Notes: a model not told the origin generated them from the sequence alone. DNA of 64,000 nucleotides from Meghimatium bilineatum (GCA_034231615.1 CM067298.1:67723591-67787590), one strand, 5' to 3'. Counted from the stretch's first letter, positions 34,300 to 45,278 are shown. Numbers and translations: made by a program.

Positions 34300-35265
34300 T
34301 ATATATTGGGAACAGACTGCATCAATAAGGTGTGAAAACAGCTACACACCATACATAGAAATAAGAAGAGGGGTAAGACAAGGCTGCATTTTATCACCAA
34401 GCCTATTTAACATCTACACAAAGAATATCTTTAAAAATATAGAAGAAATACCAGGACTCAAGATCAATAGGACAATAATAAACAACCTGAGATATGCAGA
34501 TAGTGAACATGAACTACAAAGACTATCGGTAATAGATCAAGTAATGAATATGGACTGGATATAAATATCCAAAAAACAAAAACCATGATAATCAGCAAGG
34601 ACACAGAAGAACAAGATCTAAACATAAACATACATGGAGAGAAACTACCAGTAAAACATTATCAATATCTTGTACACATAGTCACAAATGATGGCAGATG
34701 TGAAACAGAAATTAAAAGGAGAATAGAAATGGCTAAAAGTACCGTCAATGATATGAGGAAAATAGTAACATCTAAGCAAAAAGCAAATTACAAACAAGTT
34801 AAAAATGAGAATTATAAAATGCTACTTCTATTCCATTTTATTGTATGGAACAGAAACATGGACACTAAATAAACAATTAGAAGACAAAATTGATGCCTTT
34901 GAGATGTGGGTATATAGAAGAATAGGGATAACATATGGAAAGAGAAAACAAATAAGGAGGTGCTAAAACACTTAATATGAAGAAAGATTTACTAAGAGAA
35001 ATAAAAATCAGGCAAATTAAATATTTTGGACACATTAAAAGACATGACACCTTATTGGAGAGCTTACTTGAGGGTAAAGTCAAAGGGAAGTGAGCAAGAG
35101 GTAGACAGAGATACAAGTGGGAGAGTAACATCACAAGATGGACAGGTTACAGTCTAGCAGAATGCACCATCAAGACAAGAGACGTTGACAAGACAAGACA
35201 AGGGATGTTGGAGATCTGTTGCAGCCAACCTTCGTTGCGGAGACGGCACTTGATGATGATGTAAT
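34300..35265 (+). pseudogene. LINE RT fragment in TRMT1 intron 1
   Basis: Scattered frames show EIRRGVRQGCILSPSLFNIY (about 34360), INNLRYAD with the catalytic DD lost (about 34480), EKLPVKHYQYLVHIVTNDGR (34640-34700), LYGTETWTLNKQLEDKIDAF (about 34842) and a degraded GHIKRHDTLLESLLEG tail. It is an RTE-like family related to the 11-12.7 kb element, in the same orientation as TRMT1, with many stops. Confidence 0.8.
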
Positions 35266-35777
35266 GCACCATTTATAATCATGCAATGTACCACTATGTA
35301 TAGGTTCATACTCAATGAATTGGCCACCCCTGATGTGGAGTGTCTATAGCTGAAGAATTAGCATTGTATGAAGAAAACATTTCTGTTTCCATATGTTGTA
35401 TATGGACACAATTGATGACAATCTGTGCTGCTCTTAAGGGGATCTGTGTTAAATATGGCACAAGTGGAATGATACAAACAGGACAGGGTGAGGAGTGTAT
35501 TTACTCCACAGCCACAGGAACTTTCAGCATGCACACTCTTCAACATTGGCAGGGAAAGAGTGAGCACCCATGAGTCTTCCAAGAAGTGCTATGATGTTCA
35601 TTCATATGCTAATAACTGATATAATGTAAATGTGTAGTAACCAAAATTTTTCACCCAAATAAAGCGACACTTGATTCTGTGCAGGTGTTTATTTAAACAC
35701 TTATGAAGTTTAGTTGTCATTAAAACTGTCCATTATAAGTTTCATAAAAGTCATTTGTTTTTAAAAACAATTTACAG
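35266..35777. other. TRMT1 intron 1, right part
   Basis: No family motif was recognised. The open frames at 35340-35573 (plus) and 35358-35582 (minus) overlap antisense to each other and show no motif. The stretch ends with the acceptor TTACAG before exon 2. Confidence 0.4.
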
Positions 35778-35868
35778 ATCAGCATTACTGAATGGTGGGT
35801 ATCGGGTATCATTGTCACATGCCGCAAAGAACTCTTACAAGACTGATGCCCCGTCAGGCTTTGTTTGG
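35778..35868 (+). CDS. TRMT1: TRMT1 coding exon 2
   Basis: This 91-nt exon has acceptor AG at 35776-35777 and donor GTATGG at 35869. Its first base completes the split Arg codon of exon 1. The next 30 codons begin SALLNGGYRVSLSHAAKNSY and end with the Trp of FVW, matching the conserved FRSALLH..FRVSLSHA.KNA.KTDAP block of TRMT1. It ends in phase 0, which fits exon 3. Confidence 0.93.
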
Positions 35869-36109
35869 GTATGGTTTTTTTATTTCACAAACTCACAGGC
35901 TTTATCTAAAAAAAAATGTACCAGTATCTCATTCATGATTATTATCTTATGAATAAAATACATGTTGCATATTTTGTTTAGTGTAAGTCTAAGTATATAG
36001 TAATATTTGATCTTATTATGCAAAAAAGGTAAACTTATCCATCAATATGGCTAAACAAAATTATCTATTATATTAAATGTAGTATACATAATTCTTGTTA
36101 TAATTTTAG

Positions 36110-36575
36110 TCTCTTGTCATTAGATATGAGAGAGTTCTTAGAAATTATTTAGAATCATTATGTATGTTAGTGAATCTTGGACCATTAACAGAATAGGAAA
36201 AAATTATGTTGAGGTAGTCAGATGTAAAGTCAGGAGTAAAAATGTGGTTTAATGTTAAGAATGCTATGGACAGATAAACAAAAATGCAGTGAAGATATCT
36301 TGAAAGATGTTAATTCAAAAAGAGAGCTGCTCACTCAAATCAAAATAAGAGTCACATTTTTTTGACAAATCGTGAAAAGTGACAACAGACACCTTGAAGC
36401 AAAAGTGGGGTATGAGAAGATTAAGAGAGAGATTTGGTGGACAGCATAATAGACCTATGTAAGAACATTGAGATTGGAAATGATTGACATCACGTGAAAT
36501 AGAAGGCTGTAGACAGATATGATAACCAACTCCACATGGAATGCACTATTGAAGACATTAACTTTTTCTCCACGT
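36110..36575 (+). pseudogene. Decayed LINE 3' fragment in TRMT1 intron 2
   Basis: Frames show MYVSESWTINRIGKNYVEVV (about 36160-36220), a degraded thumb region, then a tail with KQKWGMRRLRER. The pattern YGCESWTI...R.RG is that of RTE-like RT C-termini. Heavily mutated. Confidence 0.62.
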
Positions 36576-37268
36576 AAAATGATTAATCGTTGCAGATACA
36601 AATCAATTGTGGGTGTAAATATGATAAATCATTCTTGCAGATATACCATCTAAATATTCTTCATTTCGATTTTAAATGATTTTAATAGTAACTTATTCTG
36701 CTATGTAAAATTTGGAAATTTGGTTAACGAAACAAAACCCTCATGGTAATGTGTCATTTGACATATTTATTCTAAATGAAAATGCAAACAAGGTAGGTTC
36801 AGCTTTTCTGAAATTAACAAAAATCTTCCACTATTAAGAGAGCTCAAAGATTTCACAAACATTAGGCTTTATTATTCTTTGAGAGTTTTATAGCTGGAGA
36901 TATTATTTCAATTGATGTGTCAGAAAACAAATGTTTCCGATTTGACAATGGTGATTACCAACATGTTGAAAATCGGAAAAGAAATAGACCTAATATTATT
37001 GGTAGCGAAAAAATAAGAGCTAAAAAATTATAAAACTGTTCCCACTGCTATTCTTTCTGAAGAATCAGATAGGTCCAATGACAGCAATGATAATCTTGCA
37101 CTATGTTATACAGAGAGTTAGGCCTAATAATATTGAATGGAATATAGTTCAAAATAATGTTTTTATTGGATCACTCTGTTAAGATTGACTATATTGTAGT
37201 TTCTCAAGCCATCAATTCTACCTGTTCTTGACAACAGACAACTAAAATATTTGCTTTATTCACTATAG
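36576..37268. other. TRMT1 intron 2, no other feature
   Basis: AT-rich sequence ending in the acceptor TTCACTATAG at 37259-37268. Confidence 0.5.
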
Positions 37269-37544
37269 GATGTCATGCGTGCTTGGGTAAAGAACAACCC
37301 TGTTAGTGAAAGACGTTTGACACCTGGTTCTGCAGTGAAGACTATTCTTGACCAGCAACAGACATATGAGGTATCTTTCACAGAACATGCAGATGCAAAT
37401 CCAAGATCCAGGGAGAAAGGGCTGCTACGGTGGCAAACTAATCCTGAACCAAACTGGGGTCCTAAGGCAAGGGCTAAACGAGGCCATAATGAAGACCTTG
37501 TAGCAAAACAAGCAGCTAACCAAAGCAAAACCAAGAAGTCTAAG
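37269..37544 (+). CDS. TRMT1: TRMT1 coding exon 3 (C-terminal part)
   Basis: The exon opens in phase 0 with DVMRAWVKNNPVSERRLTPG and carries EHADANPRSREKGLLRWQ and NPEPNWGPKARAKRG. This is the conserved ADANP.SR..GL.R.Q.NPE.NWGP block near the end of TRMT1. A Lys-rich end (TKKSK) runs to a possible donor GTATGG at 37545. If that donor is not used, the frame stops at TGA 37566-37568 after eight more codons. The C-terminal CCCH zinc finger of vertebrate TRMT1 is not seen. A further exon beyond the window's LINE debris, or a short last exon at 37601-37660, is possible but unsupported by conservation. Confidence 0.93.
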
Positions 37545-37879
37545 GTATGGAACTCAAAAAGAACATGATCTGATACATTATTTTGAGGATTTCTTTGCAG
37601 GTTCTACAACCAGGATGTCCAAAAATAAGAATCTTCTGCGATAAATTACTCTTCATCTAGTCTGATATTGGTCATGTATAGTGCGGTTTGTTTTATATTG
37701 TTATAGGTTTTTAAACATTTGGCTTGCAAAGATGCTCTTATGGACCAGCTTGTCATTCTGTGAACAGTGAAGTTGTGACAGTCCTTGTTCAGTGCATAGA
37801 TTTCATACGTCATCACGACAATATGGCGTTGTGTTTTCATTCTGTGAAGCAGGGATCTATGTTATGTATTATACTCCGA

Positions 37880-38240
37880 ATTTCCTATAGGGAACATAAG
37901 ACCAATGTGTACGTAAGAAATAAAGTAGAGATGTGTGCAGGTGTCCAGGAGCCATTGCTTTCAATAGTGAAACGACGAAAACTAGCATGGTTCGGACATG
38001 TATGCAGGCACGATTCCTTGTCAAAAATAATACTGCAGGGAACTGTCGAGGGTGGAAGAAGCAGAGGAGAACAAATAAAGACATGGACAGACAACATCAA
38101 GGAATGGACAGGGCTAGATATTTCCACACTCATCCGCATCGCTGAGGATAGAATTCGCTGGAGGACTCTGTGTGCTGAAGCTTCCAATGTGGTACCCCTA
38201 CGACCCTGAAGGGTTATGGGTTTTATTGATTGATTGATAT
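37880..38240 (+). pseudogene. LINE-2 family 3' end (young copy, longer)
   Basis: The frame 37724-38209 is open across the LINE part: RRKLAWFGHVCRHDSLSKII, LQGTVEGGRSRGEQIKTWTD, IRIAEDRIRWRTLCAEASN and VVPLRP plus stop, followed by an ATTG-type tail. It is nearly identical to 21346-21540, so both copies are recent. It is 5'-truncated near 37880. It lies just beyond TRMT1 exon 3, in the same orientation. Confidence 0.85.
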
Positions 38241-38579
38241 GTTTTTAATCCCATGACACTTGGATCAGCATTTTCCTACTAGTATCTCATTTTACTTGCC
38301 TGAAACCTTTTGGTGAGATTTGCTTTGTTGTAAGAATGCAAAATGTGTATTTCAACCACAAATAATTATGTCTGTGTCACCATCTTGGTGTGGCCAGTAA
38401 GTCAAAGCTAGAGACTTACTTGGACTTACTATGTAATATATGATGTTTGGAAGGAACTTGATAGCTTGTTTGAGAATTACTTCGCAGGTAAGTAAATAGA
38501 ATATCCAATATCCAAGTTACTGTACTAAAGTAATTGCTTACAGCTAATAAGTTAGTTAATCAGTTTAACTTTCCAAATT
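38241..38579. other. No recognisable feature
   Basis: AT-rich sequence without coding resemblance. Confidence 0.45.
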
Positions 38580-38790
38580 TCAGTTTATTTCTTTATAGGC
38601 ACGGCATGGGTGGGCGGAACAACAAAGAAACGTGTCGCAGGAGCCAGAGTTGTGTCCTGATGTCGACGTCTGTTTCGGCAGCATTAGACTCGAAACACCA
38701 TCGAGTTGAATGGCTGCTGGAACAGAGAGCGGAGCACTTATGGGAATGCCCCAAGTGCTGTGAGGCCAGTTTCTAATCAAGAATAATAAG
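38580..38790 (+). repeat. LINE-tail-like repeat shared with 31225-31290
   Basis: TGGCTGCTGGAACAGAGAGC, CGGAGCACTTATGGGAATG and the end TTTCTAATCAAGAATAATAA match 31227-31285 in order. The frame gives a WLLEQRAEHLWECPKCCEA string resembling the terminal EHLLFECP knuckle of LINE RNase-H proteins. Confidence 0.62.
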
Positions 38791-39072
38791 TTTATTTCTG
38801 TATATAATTTATTCAGCTCTACAGTGGTTAACTATAACCCATCAGTTGATTTAAGGTCCAAGAGTTAGCTTGAACTGAACAGTATTCAAATTACAGGTTA
38901 GCTGAACTGGCACCATTGAACATCAGGTAGACCTTATTTTATTCTGAATTCCTGCCATCTCAGGATTGGTTTCATTGTTCCATTTAACACATTGTCATTA
39001 ATGAAGACTTCTACTTTTTGGAGTCCTGGAGAATATATAAATTTTACATTTATATTGAATAGTCTAAACTTG

Positions 39073-39334
39073 GGGATCTCCCTGGCATAGTGGTTAAGCT
39101 GTTCGCCTTGTGTTCAAGAGGTCACAGGTTTGAATCCGGCTCATGTCGTCTTGTTTATAAAGTGGATTTTTTTCAGAGATCCCTGTGGATTATCACTTGA
39201 AGCTGCGGAGTTATGTGCTATGAGCGGTGCTCTCGGCAGACGGCGTGCCACTTTGTTGAGAGTGGCAGAGTACATATGGGAAACCGAGTACAGTGAAGTC
39301 AATCTTCTACGGCTTTTAAATCCTTTTTTTTAGT
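39073..39334 (+). mobile_element. tRNA-derived SINE, copy 2
   Basis: The head has an A-box-like TGGCATAGTGGTTAAGCTG and a B box GGTTTGAATCC. The body includes CTCATGTCGTCTTG, a T-run, CAGAGATCCCTGTGG and TCGGCAGACGGCGTGCCACT, and the end is CTTTTAAATCC plus Ts. It aligns with the reverse complement of 22330-22575 throughout. Confidence 0.85.
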
Positions 39335-39445
39335 CTAAACTTATTTTCCAGAAGACAGATGTCAAGTTCTGTACTAGTCTGAAAATTTTGAAGCAAATTT
39401 GGTTTTGCTAATCCAAATCTTAATTTTACCGATTAATATGTTATT

Positions 39446-39745
39446 AACAGTTGTGAGGTGCAAAGGGGTTTGCATTGCTTTCATGCAAACCCAGGGTTAG
39501 CAGATAACCAAGTTCCTTAAAGCACCTCCTTGTGGTGCACCTTGCAAATAGATTGCTTCAAAGCTCATGTGAAGAAATCTGGCTAATGCTTTATGGATCA
39601 TGTCCAGGCAGTGGAGATTGAGATGCAATGAGAATTGGTTGCACAAGACAAACATCTCTGAATGGTACTGCTCGGTCCCCACATCCAAAACACTGTCACA
39701 ATACAGTCAGAGACCGCTGCTGGCCTTGACTGCAGGGATGTCTTA
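39446..39745 (-). repeat. Repeat family R, partial inverted copy
   Basis: The reverse complement matches the 3' third of R: GGTTATCTGCTAACCCTGGG, GGTGCACCACAAGGAGGTGC and upstream blocks. It lies about 490 bp from R copy 2 in the opposite orientation, making a head-to-head pair. Confidence 0.8.
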
Positions 39746-40230
39746 TCCCACAGCTCATGTAAACGAGAGTAGTGAAAAAGTCTCCAAAGAAGTAAGTCTA
39801 GTCTATTGAGTACATTGTGAAGGTAGCACTGTGCTAGAGAGTAGCAAAAGGCAAGAAATTGTGTCCTAGTCCACAGAAATTATGTATAGTGACTCAGACA
39901 TGGACAAGGTGTACACGATGATGTGAATGAACTATGGCTAAGATGATTACTACCCCTAGTTCATAACTCTACTGTAAAGTGTTTCTTATAGCGGAACTAT
40001 GCTCACAGATGAGAAAGGTTAAGTATCCGAGACAGTGGGTCGTCTGAGTACACAAGACCAGTTCCTTGATTGCGGAACACCCTATATAAGACTGAAGTAG
40101 TTGACATAATTGCAAATATTTGCCTATCCTCACCCCTGAAATTGTCAACCATGGGACATTTCGGTCTCTAAATCTAAGTGTGTCGTGACATTTGTGGGTA
40201 GTTCATCATAATGACAGGTGATATAATTTG
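39746..40230. other. No recognisable feature
   Basis: Spacer between the two inverted R copies. No coding or structural signal was seen. Confidence 0.45.
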
Positions 40231-41380
40231 TTCTGTCCATCACTAGTTCTTCTTGTGATTTCTGCCAGGGAGTGTGAAATGCGCTGTGCTGCTAGTTCTA
40301 CAGCAGAGCTGTGTTATTTTCACCTTGGCTGGACCAGCACATCTGAGGCCCAGCACATCCATTTTTGTCATGCCTTTAATTCGGATAGTGGGCTTCCCTA
40401 GCCTGTGACAGCCTTCCTATCTGTTGTCAGACAGCAAATGTGTATTGACTCTACGCCTTGATAAGTTATCACCCATCTTTGGCCTTGGACTTTTCAGGCC
40501 AAAATATGTCCCTGGGTGGCAGTCTCCATGGAGACAGTAGTCAAGGATTTAGGCTTGGGCCGAATATGCCTATCTCGCACAAGGTATTTTGCTGCCAGTG
40601 AACTCATCTCTCATAATTAGACTTATTGTGCCTGTGCCCATCGGGTACTGAACCTTTTCTCTCCATGAGCATTATTCCGGTATTGGAAAATTTTGACGAT
40701 AGAGTTGGGCCCAGGTTCGTTCACCCTCTTAGCCAAGGTGTCATTCACCAACATCATGAGTCTGAGTTTCTACATATATTTGAGGAACACTGCAGCCTAG
40801 AAGCTTATTCTATAGCTGAACAAAACTCTCACTGCAAGCATGATTCCGGTATAGAAAAGCATTGAAGGCAGAGTTAGGCCTGACCCGTTAGGAGCACCAG
40901 GGACTAGGAATTGTTTTCAAGCTGAACCACTTTATCTCTGATTTCCTTTTAATATTTTCTGTTTACACTTAGCACTGCTCTCTAGTGCTGTGCTGCCATC
41001 TCATTGTACTTTTATCTTTTCGACTCTCATTGTTTGTCTTGACATCCGCCCTTTTCGTGACTTGCATTGGCTACCCCTCCAATGCTCAAGCCAGACTATC
41101 TTGAGTCACTTTGTCGACAGTGACGCTATATGTGTTGGCCCGGAGGTGTCTGAGATATTGCTTGTCTTTTTGCAGTCAATTCTCATTCCATCGGCAGCCT
41201 CACATCCACGGACACAATCCTAAAAGTGTTGGCCAGGAATACAGCAAGAGCATCTGTATTTCTGTTTCCAGAGTGCACCACGAGGAGGTGCTTTTATGAT
41301 CTTTGTTATCTGCTAATCCTGGATCTGTATGAGAGCAGTGCAAGGCCCTTTGACCTTTCATCACTTGCGATATCAGCTCT
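40231..41380 (+). repeat. Repeat family R, copy 2
   Basis: It begins near CTTGTGATTTCTGCCAGGGA and includes CAGCACATCCATTTTTGTCA, GTGCCCATCGGGTACTGAAC and GTTTCCAGAGTGCACCACGA, all shared with copies 1 and 3. It is more diverged than copies 1 and 3 are from each other. It shares the inserted 'TTATCACTCA...TTTAGGC' segment (40460-40550) with copy 4 at about 61630-61720, suggesting two subfamilies. Confidence 0.78.
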
Positions 41381-41560
41381 AACTCTGCCTTGTCATCAGC
41401 AAAATGTGATCAAAATATATGTAAACCTTCCAAACCCTGAAGTTTACAGTTGTGAAATTTTTACGGTGTACACATTGAAGCACAGGAGACACTGGGGATC
41501 CCTGTGACAAACTGGTGCTATTGTTCTAATGTCTGGGATCCAGGATTTGCATCTCGTAGC
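41381..41560. other. No recognisable feature
   Basis: Short spacer without visible signal. Confidence 0.35.
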
Positions 41561-42300
41561 AACTTTTCTGCACATTATCACATTTTCATAGATCAGTATT
41601 GCGCCCCCTTAATCGGTCGATAAGATGGCTGTACTCATCTTCTATTTCTATTGTTGCAACTTAGGTACAATATCTTGTATATAATCACATATTTTCTTAT
41701 TTGCTTAACCTTCACCAAGCCTATATCAACCCCGGCCGGCGAAAAACAAAATGGCGGCACGCGCTGTTGGCGACCCGTCCCACCCAACGAGAATATCGTG
41801 AGATTTACACGTACCACAGTCCGTGCACACAGCTGGGGACATGCGCAATCGAAGCCGGTACATCCCCCACTTCCTAAATGATCGTTTTTGAGAATGGCTA
41901 GCTATTCGTAAAAGTTTAAGAGCAATTAATCTGACCACATCTGCACACCGGTACGATGCAATGATGGTGGATCGGTTTTATAGACCTTTATTTCATCGTA
42001 TTTCGAATAAAATAACATTGAATCATGGCTTGAATCATGAATTATTGGGTTATTTAGTTTCACAGCAGTGAATATACAGAATGCTGTGTTGGTTTGGGGA
42101 CTTGTACGTTTGATATCGAATATTTTGAAGTGGCAGAAAAAATAACTCTAGGCCTAAGCTCAAAGAACGATTTTACTGCAAATCTACAAGTTTTATACAG
42201 TTCCCCTGGCTATATTTTGATAATTTCGCAGTGAAAGAATATAAATACAACAGATTTGCATGATTTAGTTTACAGTGTTGACAAGGAATTCGATAACTAA
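41561..42300 (+). promoter_or_regulatory. Putative CpG-rich promoter and non-coding first exon
   Basis: The segment 41720-41870 is unusually CpG-rich for this window. It contains AAAATGGCGGC (41749-41759), a YY1-type motif typical of animal housekeeping promoters, and CATGCGCAATCG (41839-41850), an NRF1-like half-site. AAGATGGCTG occurs at 41624. About 450 bp downstream, AACTAAGGTAAGTTATTT places a near-consensus donor at 42301. No coding frame links the two, so this would be a 5' UTR exon of a plus-strand gene whose coding exons lie beyond the window or in unreadable introns. Inference only. Confidence 0.35.
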
Positions 42301-43271
42301 GGTAAGTTATTTTTTTAATTTATTTTTTTCCTCTTTATTTGTTATAAAATATATGTTTTTTGTAAAAAACGTCTTTACCACTTTCTCATACATCTGGTAT
42401 CACACACACACACACACATACATAAATTACACCAATATATGCATAATTCAATTCTTTATTTATATGTGCAAATATTATTTAAATATCTCTAACAACCAAA
42501 AAATTATCACATTTTCAAAATAGTCACCATCAATAACGCAAATTTTCAAAAAAGAATCCGGTGCCAGGGAGACGTTTCGTATTTTTTAATCTGGCTTGCT
42601 AAAGGTTAAGAATAATAATAAAACCTAAAACCCATAATTGTAGAAGTGCCATAATGGAATCATCAGCACAAAAAAGCCTGCTAAACATCCCTATCTTCAG
42701 CTATATAGACAAGCTTGGAAAAATCATGCCCTAACTGTTATTTCTTGATGTTGTCAAATGATTTTCTTTGACTACCTCTTCTCCCTCTCCACCCTTAACC
42801 ATTCCATGCAGGACAATCTTTAAAAGTGAATTGTATCCTATTTCATCACTATTAACAGTGGTTTCTGTCGGCCTACACATTCACTTATTTTGTCTGTGAC
42901 ATATACATTTATTTTATGTTTTATGATTTTATATAACTCTTATTTTTAAATTCTGTTTATTTATTGCCCCAATTCTATGCCAAGTTGTTTTATGATCTCT
43001 ATGTTTATCTTTCTCCGTCTGGGCTTCAAAATCCAGGCACAACCACTAATGGCTTTAAGGAATCTGCCAGTGAATCCAATGGTGTGGTATGGGAAGCATT
43101 TATAACCCAAATTGATGGCAATTGTCATAGCTGATAATTCTGGCAATTATATCATATAATGGGCAGAACTATAGGCCAACAATATTTCAATTGTCAAAGT
43201 GAGAGGTAGAAATTAATTTGAGAATCATGTGGAAAAAGATGACAGTCATAAGATTTCAAATTTCAGAAGTT
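42301..43271. other. No gene; short CA microsatellite
   Basis: A (CA)n run is at about 42402-42418. Otherwise AT-rich sequence without coding resemblance. Confidence 0.5.
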
Positions 43272-43484
43272 CTTTGTGATATTGCTAAAATAATCTTTGT
43301 GATATTGCTAAAATAATCTTTGTGATATTGCTAAAATAATCTTTGTGATATTGCTAAAATAATCTTTGTGATATTGCTAAAATAATCTTTGTGATATTGC
43401 TAAAATAATCTTTGTGATATTGCTAAAATAATCTTTGTGATATTGCTAAAATAATCTTTGTGATATTGCTAAAATAATCTTTGT
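43272..43484 (+). repeat. Perfect 23-bp minisatellite, nine copies
   Basis: The unit CTTTGTGATATTGCTAAAAT plus AAT is repeated nine times head to tail (43272-43478) without a visible mismatch, followed by six bases of a tenth unit. Confidence 0.97.
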
Positions 43485-43504
43485 AAATTGTGCTACTCTA
43501 TCAT

Positions 43505-43538
43505 TGTGATTTTTTTTTTTTCACAAAAAAAAAATCAC
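43505..43538. other. Oligo-T/oligo-A hairpin
   Basis: GTGATTTTTT (T-run) CAC then an A-run and ATCAC forms a near-perfect stem. It lies 20 bp after the minisatellite. Function unknown. Confidence 0.6.
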
Positions 43539-43540
43539 TA

Positions 43541-43865
43541 CAGCCAAAAAATTCTGGTTGATGGTCCTAAATAGGATACACTGCCAATTTAATCTATTAT
43601 TGTAGACTATTATCATCACCTCTCATCTTACTTATGGAAATTTTACATGTTTGAGTTACATGCAAATTTTAAGACTAATAGACTTTTATTATTGTATTTA
43701 TCTCATCCTCAGGGAGATAAAGAAATTTGTGAGGCAAATGGTAAAGAACATAATATGGACCAAAGCTCAGAGGAAGTTAAAAATTAAATAAGGCCTTCCT
43801 CCTGCAGTTGACTTCGAATGCATGGATTTGCTGAATGTTTTAACTAAAATATGTTTTGTGGAATA
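43541..43865. other. No recognisable feature
   Basis: AT-rich sequence. Confidence 0.4.
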
Positions 43866-44100
43866 ATGATGATGAAATAATCGCTTTAGCTGTTAGCTCT
43901 TGACAGCTCATAGCCTTTCTGAGAAAAGATCAGGTCTCCTCGGTAGAGTAACCAAGGTGATACCTGAACTCATATAACGTTTGGTTGTGTTAGGGGGATT
44001 TATGGATGCATGTTTAGTCCCTAAAGGGAGGCATTCTAGTGTAGCATATATTTCTGGGACAACTAGTTCATCATTCTCTTGTCAGATCTGTTGACCCATC
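43866..44100. repeat. End fragments of the 28.3-29.1 kb RNase-H LINE
   Basis: TAGCTCTTGACAGCTCATAG (43889-43908) with TTTCTGA matches 28319-28345. GGGGGATTTATGGATGCAT (43993-44011) matches 29057-29075. The coding part between them is absent, so this is a deleted or recombined copy. Confidence 0.65.
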
Positions 44101-44636
44101 TGTAGTGATGGCATTCCTTCTACCTAGGAGCCTGCCACAGAAGGACAAAGATGCAATGTCCGCTGACCTGCATCTTTTTGTTATCCATGGGGACCATTTG
44201 GTGGAAGATAGAAGTAAGAAATCAAAACAAGCAGTGACAATATTTTCACAGGTTGTCAGCCTATTCTCCCAAACTTTCTCTAGTTATCTCCTACGACATA
44301 CCTGGAAAGAAGACAGTGAACCTTGCACCTCTTTGCACCTTGAACTAGAAGTTCAGGTTCTGGTTGCCACAGGCAGTGTTTTGTGAAATAATTGCTTTCG
44401 TTTGCAGTGAATGCAGTGATCATTAATAATAGTAAACAGGACACATTGAGCACTGGACAAATAACTTTGCCAGAGTGAATAGTCATAGGAAGAGACATTT
44501 GCTATCCAGAGTTACTAGTTTTCACTCTTGGTCACAGCACATGTCAAATCTGCATGTATTCTATAGTGGGATAGAAAGGTTAAAAATTGTTTAGAGAATT
44601 CACTTAATTGTACTCGTGAAAGGAGACACGTAGTGC
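44101..44636. other. No recognisable gene
   Basis: A 93-codon frame (44105-44386) has no family motif. The antisense frame at 44280-44498 overlaps it and also has none. Confidence 0.4.
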
Positions 44637-44880
44637 AGTGTTAGCGCAGTGGCTTCGCATATGAGTGGTCCTGGGTTCATTCCCCAGTTGAGGCGAAAAT
44701 GTTTTTCAGATCTCAATGGCTCCCGGGTCGACCCAGCCTTAAATGGGTACCGGATTATTCCGGAAGTAAAGACTGCGAGGGAGAGGAGATGACTACCGCC
44801 CTCATTTGCAGAGCCACTGAAATGTGAGATTGCTAATATCTCATACCCCTAAGGCAGTAATAAATGCTATGGGTTACTTT
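44637..44880 (+). mobile_element. tRNA-derived SINE, second family
   Basis: The head TTAGCGCAGTGGCTTCGCAT has A-box character, and GGTCCTGGGTTCATTCCCCA is the B box. The GC-richer body runs CTCCCGGGTCGACCCAGCCT, ...CGGATTATTCCGG... and ATTGCTAATATCTCATACCC, ending CTATGGGTTACTTTATTTTT. The head does not fold into an intact tRNA. Its body is unrelated to the 22/39-kb SINE. Confidence 0.78.
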
Positions 44881-44904
44881 ATTTTTGTACTTACTCAGGT
44901 GAAA

Positions 44905-45085
44905 TGACGTAAATTTGTTTGGTTTGGACATGTAACAAGACACAACTTGCTTTCTAAAAATTTTTTGTAAGGAACAGTTGAGGCTCGAAGGAAGAGATTA
45001 GGACAGAGAAAATCCTGGAATAATAATTTTAGTTTGACAAAACTTAAGACTATAGCAACTAAACAGTTTGATTTTGTTTTATACA
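44905..45085 (+). pseudogene. LINE-2 family 3' end, old copy
   Basis: Degraded frames read FVWFGHVTRHNLLSKNF, then GTVEARRKRLGQRKSW. These are parallel to 37980-38090 of the young LINE-2 copy. Confidence 0.7.
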
Positions 45086-45278
45086 TTGTTATTCAACTGT
45101 GGTGAGGAGGTACCAGTTTCAAATCTTGCAAAGGCAGCTGTGCATCTATACTGTTTAGAATGCAATGCCTACCAACTGAACATAAATAATTGCCTAGAAA
45201 TGGCCAAAAAATGCTGAGTTGACTGCTAAGTCTTGAATAGGACATGCTACCAACATTCTTATTATCTGTCTCTTAATA

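Noticed and set aside
37601-37660. Possible last TRMT1 exon after a TTTCTTTGCAG acceptor
   Set aside because: It would need a 56-bp intron, and its 19 codons have no resemblance to TRMT1; mentioned only as an alternative.
43272-43484. CRISPR-like array
   Set aside because: The repeats are directly adjacent with no spacers, in a eukaryotic genome; it is a minisatellite.
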